The position numbers and the translations under genes were made by a program. Shown piece by piece: positions 55,901 to 64,000 of a DNA stretch of 64,000 nucleotides. The stretch is from Limnoperna fortunei (taxonomy: Eukaryota > Mollusca > Bivalvia > Mytilida > Modiolidae): NCBI GenBank assembly GCA_944474755.1, contig OX104123.1, positions 66,023,898 to 66,087,897 on the forward strand, read 5' to 3'. Position 1 is the first letter of the stretch; each line of letters starts with the position of its first letter. The notes beneath the pieces are model-generated. The model was not told the origin of the DNA. It saw nothing but the letters and a program-made list of their open reading frames with translations, and ran no database searches.

Positions 55901-56603
55901 ATCTGTATTTACAGCAGAGGCGCAAGCTATTCTTCTTGCGATGAAAATAGTTGCTTCGTCAGAAAAATGCAAATTTATTGTCTGCTCCGATTCCCTGTCT
56001 TGTCTACTGGCTATTGAAAATTTCAAAATTAAAAATCCTTACATTTTAAAAATTATTCAAATCTACAAATCACTTGTTGCTTTGGGAAAAGAAATTATCT
56101 TCTTCTGGATTCCCAGTCATGTCGGCATCCGTGGAAACACAGTCGTGGATCAGGAGGCTAAAAATGCACTAAAGGATTCGATCATTAACTGTAGTATTCC
56201 TTTTACCGATTTTAAACCGTTAATTTTTAAATATATTTCTAATTTGTGGCAGAGTGGTTGGGATCTCCAAGTTCATAATAAACTTCATGAGATCCAGCCA
56301 CTACTGCACACAAATAATTTTAAATGTTTTAGAGGTCGAAGAGACCAAGTTGTTTTAACAAGATGTCGTCTTGGTCATACCAGGACGACACATAGTTATA
56401 TTTTAAACAATGAGCCACGACCCGAATGTGTGCCATGCAACAGTCCATACACCATTAAGCATGTCTTGATGGACTGTGTGGACGTGGCCCACATTCGGGA
56501 ACGTTTCTATAGTGCAGATACATATTTTAATTTATTTAAAACTGTCGCAGGCGACACAATTTTAAAGTTCTTAAATGAAATTAATTTATTTAATAAAATT
56601 TAA
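52923..56603 (+). CDS. LINE E ORF2 protein (1226 aa), intact
   Basis: APE-type endonuclease with N8, E35, GDFNGH (131-136) and SDH (206-208); RT about residues 480-745 with FFDLEKAYD, VPQGSIL near 634 and YVDD near 665; RNase H about 962-1085 with YTDGS, TAEAQ, CSDSLS and VVDQEAK; C-terminal CRLGHTRTTH...CVPCNSPYTIKHVLMDC near 1147-1184. The enzyme would nick the target, prime reverse transcription on the (TCAA)n tail and remove RNA. Translation is probably coupled to ORF1 by the TAATG overlap. The trailing RNase H points to the I/Nimb-like group. Confidence 0.96.
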   Translation: MGTIIQWNCRGLKINFLEITLLVQAFLPVAFCLQESHLKRSDNISLKNYSIYSTYVDENDRAAGGSTILVKDQVLHSPVDLNTDLQAVAVRISLDKTITLCSVYIPPNSSLNLNQLKHLTDQLPAPYILLGDFNGHNPLWGSNTISDKGKIIESLMNQEDLCIFNDGTNTYLHPGNGSYSAIDLTIADPSLLSDFSWKVHDDLCGSDHFPIILQSLHSSNKERDARYKFGKANWSLFEQLCIERLNSDTFETISDPILKFNETLISIADETIPKTSTNPKHPSKPWFDDSCEDAIKDRKKAERRFNKHPTQNNLNHFRIFRAKARRVTKQRRRTSWRNFVSKLNNHTPMNKIWNMIRKIKGKNSKANVHHLKDGQDLLTSESDISNKLAETFAKHSSAGNYHPDFQRIKTQKEKSKLNFQSKNLEDYNTPFSLEELKTSLNKSHDTACGPDDIHYQLLKHLPQSSLQCLLSLLNNIWETGDLPSIWKMATVVPIPKPGKDHSEASNYRPIALTSCLCKTMERMINDRLVWFLESNNLLSNIQCGFRQGRSTLDHLVRFETYIRNAFAKNEHVVSIFFDLEKAYDTTWKYGILKDLFDMGLKGRLPTFISNFLSDREFKVRVNSTLSDPFEQEMGVPQGSILSVTLFSIKINSLAQVLKDNIDGSLYVDDFLICYRGKNMNNIERQLQLCLNRIEKWAMENGFKFSTAKTVGMHFCNKRKMHPDPELKLYNNPIKIVKETTFLGLIFDSRLTFLPHIKMLKNKCLKALDILKVVASTDWGAECDVLLNLYRSLVRSKLDYGCFIYGSARKSYVKILDTIHHQGLRLCLGAFRTTPVESLYVEAGEPSLYQRRIKLALQYATKLKAYPGNPAHDCVFKPLYQNIFEKHPNKIQPFGLRIKSHLENSGINLDEIAAIEIPHNPPWLNPKPIFIYDLRKHKKSDTNHLIIQQHYAEIKSCYSDYSTIYTDGSKDGDKVASAAVFGERVETRRLPSASSVFTAEAQAILLAMKIVASSEKCKFIVCSDSLSCLLAIENFKIKNPYILKIIQIYKSLVALGKEIIFFWIPSHVGIRGNTVVDQEAKNALKDSIINCSIPFTDFKPLIFKYISNLWQSGWDLQVHNKLHEIQPLLHTNNFKCFRGRRDQVVLTRCRLGHTRTTHSYILNNEPRPECVPCNSPYTIKHVLMDCVDVAHIRERFYSADTYFNLFKTVAGDTILKFLNEINLFNKI

Positions 56604-56745
56604 TTTCTTTATTAATTGTGATACTTAATATTTTTATTGTTTTAACTACCATTTTTATCTGTGTATATTCTCATATTATTGTATGAGATCACGTTTTAGT
56701 ATAAGGAGGCATGATGTTCTACTAATTTAAAAATTATGGTTTTCA

Positions 56746-56781
56746 CGTCCTGAATATAGCTGAAATATTGCTTGCTGGACG
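56746..56781 (+). other. LINE 3'-terminal hairpin
   Basis: Arms CGTCC (56746-56750) and GGACG (56777-56781) enclose GAATATAGCTGAAATATTGC, in which AATA/TATT can also pair; (TCAA)n follows. Present at the same place in copies A, C and D. Likely the RT recognition structure. Confidence 0.7.
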
Positions 56782-57842
56782 TTAAACATCAATCAATCAA
56801 TCAATCAATCAATCAGAACTCTAAACTCGAGTCAAGGGATTATTCGTTACCGAGGCGAAGATCTCTCGGAATTATCGGACGATGAAATCTGTTCAGAACT
56901 AGAGCCTCAGGGTGTTACAAAAGTTAAAAGATTTATTGCTAACAGACAGGGTGTTCAGGTAAAACTGAACACCTTTCTGTTAAATTTCAACACACCTACT
57001 GTCCCCGAATCCATCAAGATTGGTCTGTACAAAGCTAAAGTCAGCGCATACATCTCCAACCCTGTGCGCTGCTTTAAGTGTCAAAAGTTCGGCCACGGAA
57101 AAGGACAGTGCAGAGGTCACCAGATTTGTTTCAAGTGTGCAGAGGAAGGACATGAGGGCTTCACCTGCACTAAAACGCCAAAGTGTGCTAATTGTGGTGA
57201 AGCCCACATGTCCTCATCTAAGGACTGTCAGCATTTTAAAAAGGAAAAAGAAATTCAAAAAATTAAAACTGAAAAAACATCTCTTACCCTGAGGCTCGTC
57301 GTCTGTATAATACAACGAATAATCCCTCGTCTCCTGCATCAACGTCATACGCCAGTGTTGCCAAACGCGTTTTCACGTCAGTTGAAACGCAGACAATCAT
57401 CACCTGGCCTATTGACAAACAGGAACCTTCAAAATTAGCAGTTACAACAACAGACAAAATAATTACATCTTCACGAAAATCTTCATCTTCACAAACTCCT
57501 GCGTCTTCAGCAACCTCTCAAACTGCTACGTCTTCAGTACCCTCTCAATCCTCAACCAATTCTTCAAGTAGCCAAAAAAAAAAATTCAAAAAATGTCAAC
57601 TCCAATTCTTCTAACTCTAATAAAAACTCAAATCAGAAAAGAGATCGTACTCCAAAACTGCTGAGGGATCCGATAAAGGTCCACAACAGGTTTGGAAGTC
57701 TAGATCATCTAGACACTACTATCTGGGGCGATCCCATGGATACACTACCCCCAGATACTGGATCTAAAAGTAGATCCCCCAGCAGAAACCGGCGGAATAG
57801 CCCCAAAAAAACTGTCAACTATTCCCCTATTCGCAGACCATA

Positions 57843-60800
57843 ATGGGTACAATAATACAATGGAATTGTCGAGGTCTTAAGATTAATTTTCTTGAAATTA
57901 CATTATTAGTTCAAGCCTTTCTTCCTGTTGCATTTTGCCTCCAAGAATCCCATCTAAAACGAAGGGATAACATATCTTTAAAAAACTACTCTATATACAG
58001 CACATATGTAAACGAGAATGATAGAGCTGCTGGCGGCTCTACTATTCTCGTAAAAGATCAAGTTTTACATAGCCCTGTAGATCTCAACACTGATCTTCAG
58101 GCGGTTGCTGTTAGAATATCTTTAGACAAAACAATTACTTTAGGCTCTGTGTATATCCCTCCGAATTCTTCATTAAATTTAAATCAGTTGAAACATCTTA
58201 CTGATCAGCTTCCGGCCCCTTATATATTACTTGGGGACTTCAACGGACACAACCCTTTATGGGGAAGTAACACAATAAACGATAAAGGTAAAATTATTGA
58301 AGGCTTAATGAATCAGGAAGATCTGTGTATTTTTAATGATGGAACCAATACATATTTACATCCTGGGAACGGATCATATTCGGCTATTGATCTTACAATA
58401 GCAGATCCCTCTCTGTTGCCCGATTTCTCATGGAAAGTCCATGACGATCTCTGTGGCAGTGATCACTTTCCCATTATATTGGAATCTTTGCACTCTTCCA
58501 TCACAGAACGAGCCGCTCGGTATAAATTTAACAAAGCCAATTGGCCTCTATTTGAACAACTCTGTATAGAGCGACTTAACTCGGATACTTTTAAAGCTAT
58601 TTCTGATCCAATTTTAAAATTCAATGAAACACTTATTTCAATTGCCGATGAAACAATTCCTAAGACCTCGACAAATCCAAAACATCCTAGTAAACCATGG
58701 TTCGATGACAGCTGCGAGGACGCTATTAAAGACCGAAAAAAAGCCGAACGACGCTTTAATAAACACCCAACTCAAAATAACCTTAACCACTTCCGAATTT
58801 TTCGAGCGAAAGCTCGGAGGGTAACGAAACAAAGACGACGCACTTCTTGGCGTAACTTTGTTTCTAAACTAAATAACCATACCCCTATGAATAAAATTTG
58901 GAACATGATTCGTAAAATTAAAGGTAAGAACGGTAAAACTAATGTCCATCATTTAAAGGATGGACAAGACTTGTTAACATCAGAGACAGATATATCTAAC
59001 AAATTGGCCGAAACATTTGCAAAACACTCGTCCGCTGAAAATTATCATCGCGATTTTCAGCGCATCAAAACTCAAAAAGAAAAATCAAAACTTAATTTCC
59101 AGTCAAAAAATTTAGAAGATTACAATACACCTTTTTCTTTGGAAGAACTCAAAATTTCTCTAAACAAATCACACGATACAGCATGTGGCCCAGATGAAAT
59201 ACACTATCAACTTCTTAAACATCTCCCACAGTCTTCTTTGCAATGTCTTTTAAATCTTCTTAACAGTATTTGGGAAACGGGTGACTTACCTTCTATTTGG
59301 AAAATGGCTACCGTTGTACCTATTCCAAAACCAGGTAAGGATCACTCAGAAGCGTCGAACTATCGGCCTATAGCCCTTACAAGTTGCGTCTGTAAGACCA
59401 TGGAACGGATGATTAATGATCGCCTTGTCTGGTTTCTTGAATCCAATAACCTTCTATCAAATATACAGTGTGGATTCCGACAAGGACGAAGTACCATGGA
59501 CCATTTGGTACGTTTTGAAACTTTTATTCGAAACGCCTTTGCCAAAAATGAACATGTTGTGTCTATCTTTTTCGATTTAGAAAAAGCATATGACACAACA
59601 TGGAAATATGGTATTTTAAAAGATCTTTTTGATATGGGGTTGAAAGGTCGACTTCCTACCTTTATTTCAAACTTTTTATCTAACAGAGAATTTAAAGTCC
59701 GGGTAAATTCCACATTATCGGACCCATTTGAACAAGAAATGGGTGTCCCTCAAGGCAGCATTTTATCAGTAACTTTATTTAGTATTAAAATTAATAGTCT
59801 GGCTCAAGTCTTGAAAGACAATATTGACGGTTCTCTCTATGTTGACGATTTCCTCATTTGCTATCGGGGAAAAAACATGAACAATATTGAGCGTCAACTA
59901 CAGTTATGTTTACATAGAATAGAGAAATGGGCAATGGAAAATGGCTTTAAATTTTCCACTTCCAAAACTGTCGGTATGCATTTTTGTAACAAGAGAAAAA
60001 TGCATCCTGATCCCGAACTTTCATTGTATAACAACCCTATTAAAATTGTGAAAGAAACTACTTTTCTTGGTTTGATATTTGACTCTAAACTCACCTTTCT
60101 TCCCCATATAAAAATGTTGAAATCTAAGTGCCTTAAAGCACTTGATATTTTAAAAGTCGTATCCAGCACTGACTGGGGTGCGGACCGCGACACATTATTG
60201 AATCTATATAGATCGCTGGTTCGATCGAAATTAGATTATGGTTGTTTTATTTATGGTTCAGCTCGCAAGTCATATGTCAAAATCCTTGATACCGTTCACC
60301 ATCAAGGATTGCGACTATGTCTTGGAGCTTTTAGAACCACACCTGTTAATAGTTTATATGTAGAAGCAAACGAGCCTTCTTTGTATCAAAGAAGAATTAA
60401 GCTCGGTTTGCAGTATGCAACAAAACTTAAGGCTTATCCTACCAACCCTGCTCATGACTGTGTTTTCAAACCGTTTTGTAAACAAATTTTTGATAATCAT
60501 CCAAACAAAATTAAACCTTTTGGCCTAAGAATTGCATCTCATTTGGAAAATTCTGGTATCTGTATAGATGAAATTGCCCCAACTGAAATTCCTCACAATC
60601 CTCCATGGTTAAATCCTAAACCAGTATTTATTTATGATTTGCGAAAATATAAAAAATCTGACACAAACCGCTTGATTATTCAGCAACATTTTGCAGAGAT
60701 TAAATCTTGCTTTGTTGATCACAGCTCAATTTATACGGATGGATCGAAGGACGGTGATAAAGTCGCTTCAGCCGCTGTCTTCGGAGAGCGAGTTGAAACT

Positions 60801-61523
60801 CGCCGTCTTCCTTCTGCTTCTTCCATATTTAGTGCAGAAGCCCAAGCCATTCTTCTTGCACTAAAAATTGTTACCTCGTCAGTGGAGGATAAATTTCTTG
60901 TCTGCTCCGATTCTTTATCGTGCCTTCTTGCCATTGAAAATAACAAAGTTAAAAATCCATTTATTTTAAAAATTATTCAAATTTACAGGTCCTTAACAAC
61001 TTTGGGTAAAGTTGTTGTGTTTTTCTGGATTCCCAGTCATGTGGGAATCCATGGAAACACAGTCGTGGACAGGGAAGCTAGGAAAGCCTTAAATAATGAC
61101 ATCATCAACTGTAAACTACCTTTTACTGATTTTAAGTCTTTTATTTTAAAATATATTTATAATTTGTGGCACATTGGTTGGGATCTCGAAGTTCATAATA
61201 AACTTCATGAGATCCAACCACTAATTCGCCATACAAATTTTAACACTTTTACATGTCGTAGAGACCAAGTAGTTTTAACACGGTGTCGTCTTGGCCATAC
61301 CAAGACGACCCATAATTATATTTTAAATGGTGAACCACGACCCGAGTGTGTGCCATGTAACAGTCCGTATACAATCAAGCATGTCTTGATGGACTGTGTT
61401 GACGTGGCCCACATTCGGGAACGTTTTTATACTGTGGATTCTTATTTTAATTTGTTTACAACTGTCGCTGGCGACAAAATTCTACAGTTCTTAAAGGAGA
61501 TTAATTTATACAATAAAATATAA
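57843..61523 (+). CDS. LINE D ORF2 protein (1226 aa), open
   Basis: Endonuclease (residues 1-225): QWNCRGLK, CLQESHLK, LGDFNGHNP, SAIDLTIAD, GSDHFPI. RT (about 480-745): YRPIALTS, CGFRQGRST, FFDLEKAYD, GVPQGSILS, YVDDFLICY, LGLIFDSK. RNase H (about 962-1085): YTDGSKDGD, SAEAQAILLAL, CSDSLS, GNTVVDREA. C-terminus: CRLGHTKTTH and CVPCNSPYTIKHVLMDC. All catalytic residues I can place are present. Because ORF1 is split, this ORF probably cannot be translated by the normal coupled route, although it could act in trans if expressed. Confidence 0.93.
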   Translation: MGTIIQWNCRGLKINFLEITLLVQAFLPVAFCLQESHLKRRDNISLKNYSIYSTYVNENDRAAGGSTILVKDQVLHSPVDLNTDLQAVAVRISLDKTITLGSVYIPPNSSLNLNQLKHLTDQLPAPYILLGDFNGHNPLWGSNTINDKGKIIEGLMNQEDLCIFNDGTNTYLHPGNGSYSAIDLTIADPSLLPDFSWKVHDDLCGSDHFPIILESLHSSITERAARYKFNKANWPLFEQLCIERLNSDTFKAISDPILKFNETLISIADETIPKTSTNPKHPSKPWFDDSCEDAIKDRKKAERRFNKHPTQNNLNHFRIFRAKARRVTKQRRRTSWRNFVSKLNNHTPMNKIWNMIRKIKGKNGKTNVHHLKDGQDLLTSETDISNKLAETFAKHSSAENYHRDFQRIKTQKEKSKLNFQSKNLEDYNTPFSLEELKISLNKSHDTACGPDEIHYQLLKHLPQSSLQCLLNLLNSIWETGDLPSIWKMATVVPIPKPGKDHSEASNYRPIALTSCVCKTMERMINDRLVWFLESNNLLSNIQCGFRQGRSTMDHLVRFETFIRNAFAKNEHVVSIFFDLEKAYDTTWKYGILKDLFDMGLKGRLPTFISNFLSNREFKVRVNSTLSDPFEQEMGVPQGSILSVTLFSIKINSLAQVLKDNIDGSLYVDDFLICYRGKNMNNIERQLQLCLHRIEKWAMENGFKFSTSKTVGMHFCNKRKMHPDPELSLYNNPIKIVKETTFLGLIFDSKLTFLPHIKMLKSKCLKALDILKVVSSTDWGADRDTLLNLYRSLVRSKLDYGCFIYGSARKSYVKILDTVHHQGLRLCLGAFRTTPVNSLYVEANEPSLYQRRIKLGLQYATKLKAYPTNPAHDCVFKPFCKQIFDNHPNKIKPFGLRIASHLENSGICIDEIAPTEIPHNPPWLNPKPVFIYDLRKYKKSDTNRLIIQQHFAEIKSCFVDHSSIYTDGSKDGDKVASAAVFGERVETRRLPSASSIFSAEAQAILLALKIVTSSVEDKFLVCSDSLSCLLAIENNKVKNPFILKIIQIYRSLTTLGKVVVFFWIPSHVGIHGNTVVDREARKALNNDIINCKLPFTDFKSFILKYIYNLWHIGWDLEVHNKLHEIQPLIRHTNFNTFTCRRDQVVLTRCRLGHTKTTHNYILNGEPRPECVPCNSPYTIKHVLMDCVDVAHIRERFYTVDSYFNLFTTVAGDKILQFLKEINLYNKI

Positions 61524-61735
61524 TCATCTAATACCATAAATATGCTATTGTTTCATATTTTATCATTTTAGTCATGTTTTTTATTGTATATACTCTCATA
61601 CTATAGTGTGAGATTTCAGTTTTATTATAATTCAACAGGGTTGCTTCTAACTTCTGAACGATATCAATTTTGTTCACGTCCTGAATATAGCTGAAATATT
61701 GCTTGCTGGACGTTAAACATCAATCAATCAATCAA

Positions 61736-61817
61736 ACAAACCAACAAAACAGAAACAGGACAACAGGACACAGAAACAGGACATACAGATGAATTAGTGT
61801 TTTCCTATATAAGTTGA
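61736..61817 (+). pseudogene. Gypsy-1 ORF3, C-terminal end after the LINE
   Basis: Begins with the right copy of the target duplication and continues the ORF3 frame for 27 codons (with TETGQQDTETG, a short repeat) to TGA at 61815-61817. It shows that the ORF was open at the time of the LINE D insertion. Confidence 0.8.
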
Positions 61818-62199
61818 CAATTTATTTTTTCTTTTTGACTTTTGATAATAATATAACGATAATCTAAATTGAAAATGAAAATTGATCTGATAGAGTAAAT
61901 AATTTTGCCTTAAAAACAAATTAATCTCATAATCAAGAATTTTACAAAATTAACAAGGTCTTTGAAATTTTGGTGTTTTTAAGTCATGGTCATTTAGCCT
62001 GAATTTAGTTAAGGTTAGTTACTATATAAAACAAGGTTTTGAGTATTCATTAAGTTAATTGTAGAAAGTTTTTCTGAAAATTTATGTCTACAAGACTTAA
62101 TTTTTGTTGTTGTAAATGATTAGATTTTTTTTACCAGTTAATGTGTACATATTGTTTTATTCCTGTCCGGGACGGACAGACTCTTTGAGAAGGGGGCAA
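61818..62199 (+). other. Gypsy-1 3' untranslated region and polypurine tract
   Basis: AT-rich with no ORF. It ends in the polypurine tract GAGAAGGGGGCAA (62187-62199) immediately before the 3' LTR, the usual plus-strand primer. Confidence 0.8.
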
Positions 62200-63553
62200 T
62201 GTAACGAATTTCTCATGGAGTGTCTCCGTTATCAGACATGAATAAGTTCTTATGATTGAAACCTCGTAGTTTTCTTAAATATTATGCCTTTTTATAATTT
62301 TTATTATTGTCAAATAGACCACGTAAAGATAAAACGTCACTTATTGAAAACCTACCAGGTATTATGTTGACAACTTCAAATGACGTCAGTAACAAATGTA
62401 CACTATTTAAGTCCAACGAATATTGTTTGATACAGAAATATGAGTTTATTTGTTATAACTTGACTTGTCTATCGAATGTTTATTATAATGTATGAATATT
62501 TTGTCATTTTGCTTACCTTTTAGCTATGCGGATAGCCCTGGTCAAGCGCCATCTTGTGTCTATTTGCTTACTGCCGTAAATCAGTCTAGATGTCGTATAG
62601 CGTTTAATACGTCAAATTTAAGTCTTTTAAGTATCCGGTGACGTCATAATCAAAATTAAGTCACCCGATAGTATAAATAGAGCGAGATTTGAGTCTTAGT
62701 TCAGTCGTGATTTGACTCCCGAATCGTTCACTTGAACGTCAAAAGTCCTTCGAGACTCAGCTAAGACCTTTTCATAGCGACATCATAAATTCAAGGTCAA
62801 TATTTATTCGAGTTGATAAATTCAGTGTTAAAACGCAAAGTGACTCAAGTTACAATATTTCAATTATGTCGAGACTCAAGCAGTTCTAAGGCGCAACGAC
62901 CATATAAGGAAATAACAAACTATAAAAAAATATTTGCGTCTCATTTGTTCCGATTTTATGAGTCTTCTTTCAACACTAAGTCACTTCATTACTTATTAAT
63001 TTGTGTTAAGAGTTTACAAACAAGACTCAACGAGCTCGTGCACTATACGAACAAGACACTAAACAACTTACATTACGAACAAGACACAACAGAAAATCAC
63101 ATATAATTATTATTGGGTATTTTAACTTAAATATTCGAATGCGTACTTGACCAGAGCTATCCGCGCAATAATGTGTTGAATGAGTCTGAATAATAATAAT
63201 ATAAAATGAGTCTTACTATGTATTAAACTCAAAGTTGTTAAGTCTCAATAAACAATAACATCCTTACAAGATATTGTAATCCTTGTTAAAAATCTTCTTG
63301 ACAACGCACATACTTAACTATAATACAGTAACACAATAGATTCTCGAGTCTCAAATTTATATTGAGCCAAGACTACGAAGTCTCAAGTCACATGTCAAAT
63401 ATTTGTCTTGTGTCGCAAAATAAGGAACTTAAGTAGTTCCTCAAAGAACACATATCCAAAACTAGTGGTCTCGGAGTCAAGGAGTGTCGGTTGCCATTTC
63501 GTGTCCTAAGGTAAAACTTACTTAAAAATAATTAGCGGGGTAGGTTCGCTACA
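62200..63553 (+). repeat. Gypsy-1 3' LTR
   Basis: Near-identical to the 5' LTR. Differences seen are C/A near 62371, A/C near 62744, A/T near 62829 and one fewer A near 62930. CRE sites are at 62381 and 62639, TATA at 62672. Confidence 0.95.
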
Positions 63554-63557
63554 ATAT

Positions 63558-64000
63558 TATTCTTTGTCCTTCAACGTATTTTAGTCATCGTCGACTTATT
63601 AGTTATTGTATGTATACTCGTTTAAACGAGTATTCATAATTTTAGTTGTTTTGAATTCTATCACAAACAAAAAATTGATTTTAATTCAGAAATGTACATA
63701 CAAAACTCAAATTAATTTTATAAATATTCATATCGTGTTGCCAACACGTTGTGGTATTTTTGTCCATGTTCAGTTTTTCTCTTTCACAGTCTATTATTGA
63801 ATCTAAATACGCAATTTTAGATTTTCTATCCTTTTAATAACAATATCATGATTTTTCTGAATTAAATCTCTCTCCATTTCATATATGGATGTCGAGTGAA
63901 CTTCATCGATGACACTGAAAAAACCCAAATCATTTAAGCGTATGTATGGAGAGATAACCCTTCAATACTTATACATAGGTATATACAGTGAATTGATTAT
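63558..64000 (+). repeat. Segmental duplication, copy 2 (right part)
   Basis: Matches 31130-31600 and, after the MITE empty site (TTAA at 63934-63937), 32308-32360. Shared blocks include CATATCGTGTTGCCAACACG and CTTCATCGATG. It continues beyond the window. No gene recognised in it. Confidence 0.82.

Larger units (their letters stand above)
50696..56814 (+). mobile_element. LINE copy E, full-length and intact, nested in LINE D
   Basis: Starts CCCCGCGTGGG (50697) and ends with hairpin tail (56746-56781) and seven TCAA-type repeats. Target duplication AGAACTCTAAA at 50685-50695 and 56815-56825, inside LINE D ORF1. About 885 bp 5' UTR, intact ORF1, intact ORF2, ~210 bp 3' UTR. The only copy here with both ORFs open, so the best candidate for an active source. 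Confidence 0.96.
50376..57842 (+). pseudogene. LINE D ORF1, split by LINE E
   Basis: The ATG at 50376 (MASEIQIKNG) is followed by KKRKNDF. The reading frame is cut at 50695 by LINE E and resumes at 56815. Even apart from the insertion the distal part is damaged: one base is missing near 57277, and a deletion and poly-A slippage lie near 57570-57600. The three CCHC knuckles are intact at 57067-57230. The end overlaps the ORF2 ATG in TAATG (57841-57845). Confidence 0.9.
49486..61735 (+). mobile_element. LINE copy D, inserted in Gypsy-1 ORF3 and itself split by LINE E
   Basis: 5' end CCCCGTGTGGG at 49486; hairpin tail at 61677-61712 and TCAA repeats to 61735. Target duplication ACAAACCAACAAA at 49473-49485 and 61736-61748. 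The 5' UTR and the first 107 ORF1 codons lie at 49486-50695; the element resumes after LINE E at 56815. ORF2 is fully open. It differs from the other copies more in the RNase H part and 3' UTR, so it represents a slightly different subfamily. Confidence 0.94.
41429..63553 (+). mobile_element. Gypsy-1: Ty3/Gypsy retrotransposon with a third zinc-finger ORF
   Basis: LTRs of 1355 and 1354 bp (TGTAAC...TACA) flanked by a 4-bp duplication ATAT (41425-41428, 63554-63557), confirmed by the paralogous empty site near 31125. Order: LTR, PBS, leader with splice-donor-like GTAAGT, gag, protease (-1 frame), RT-RNase H-integrase, ORF3, PPT, LTR. Without the nested LINEs it would be about 9.9 kb. By eye the LTRs differ at only three substitutions and one A-run length, so insertion was recent. 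Defects: an extra A before RT, a stop near the integrase end, and LINE D in ORF3. Confidence 0.95.

Noticed and set aside
1..64000. CRISPR arrays, bacterial operons or phage-type systems
   Set aside because: The window is eukaryotic repeat DNA; direct repeats found are TE parts or simple repeats, and no short evenly spaced repeat-spacer array is present.

Overview
The window reads as repeat-rich nuclear DNA of a marine animal, most likely a mollusc. The evidence is the mix of repeats: RNase H-bearing non-LTR retrotransposons with (TCAA)n tails, Leu/Ser-tRNA-like SINEs ending in (CAAA)n, Ty3/Gypsy elements, and Penelope-like and Polinton-like debris. The assignment to Mollusca is inference; no host gene that would settle it was found. 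No convincing intact single-copy host gene is present. The best host-derived candidate is a broken, duplicated PC4/Sub1-like coding segment.

Layout. 1-4.2 kb: AT-rich DNA, a ~1.2 kb repeat with a 157-bp tandem array, and a decayed ORF that may derive from a DIRS-like element. 4.24-10.18 kb: full-length but broken LINE copy A (minus strand) with a 12-bp target-site duplication (TSD). 10.4-15.6 kb: SINEs, LINE-tail relics and a Gypsy integrase scrap. 15.80-22.64 kb: decayed Ty3/Gypsy element (Gypsy-2) with LTRs differing by roughly 5%. 23.2-25.1 and 29.8-30.1 kb (minus): remains of a Polinton-type DNA polymerase B ORF, split by 3'-truncated LINE copy B (25.12-29.79 kb). 30.5-32.4 kb: PC4-like segment copy 1, with a TTAA-flanked MITE. 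33.1-40.3 kb (minus): a Penelope-like fragment interrupted by LINE copy C (33.30-39.39 kb) and a SINE (39.47-40.00 kb). 40.9-41.4 kb: PC4-like copy 2, directly abutted by Gypsy-1 (41.43-63.55 kb), whose LTRs are nearly identical. Gypsy-1 holds LINE D (49.49-61.74 kb) inside its third ORF, and LINE D holds LINE E (50.70-56.81 kb) inside its ORF1. 63.55-64 kb is the other flank of the PC4-like duplication.

How the parts work. The LINE family has ORF1 (NLS-like stretch plus three CCHC knuckles) overlapping ORF2 (APE endonuclease, RT, RNase H, Cys/His C-terminus) through a TAATG stop-start in every copy. Copy E has both ORFs open and both ends, so it may be active. Its 3' tail forms a hairpin whose base-paired arms are preserved by paired changes in two SINE families, which suggests those SINEs borrow its reverse transcriptase.

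The most unusual feature is the third gene of the Gypsy elements. In the position where env-bearing elements carry env, Gypsy-1 encodes a paired C2H2 zinc-finger protein whose ATG lies directly behind a splice-acceptor-like TAG, and its leader carries a consensus GTAAGT donor just before the gag ATG. The older relative Gypsy-2 keeps a zinc-finger ORF in the same place behind a TTTTTCAG. Gypsy-1 also has a textbook -1 frameshift signal at the gag-pro junction.
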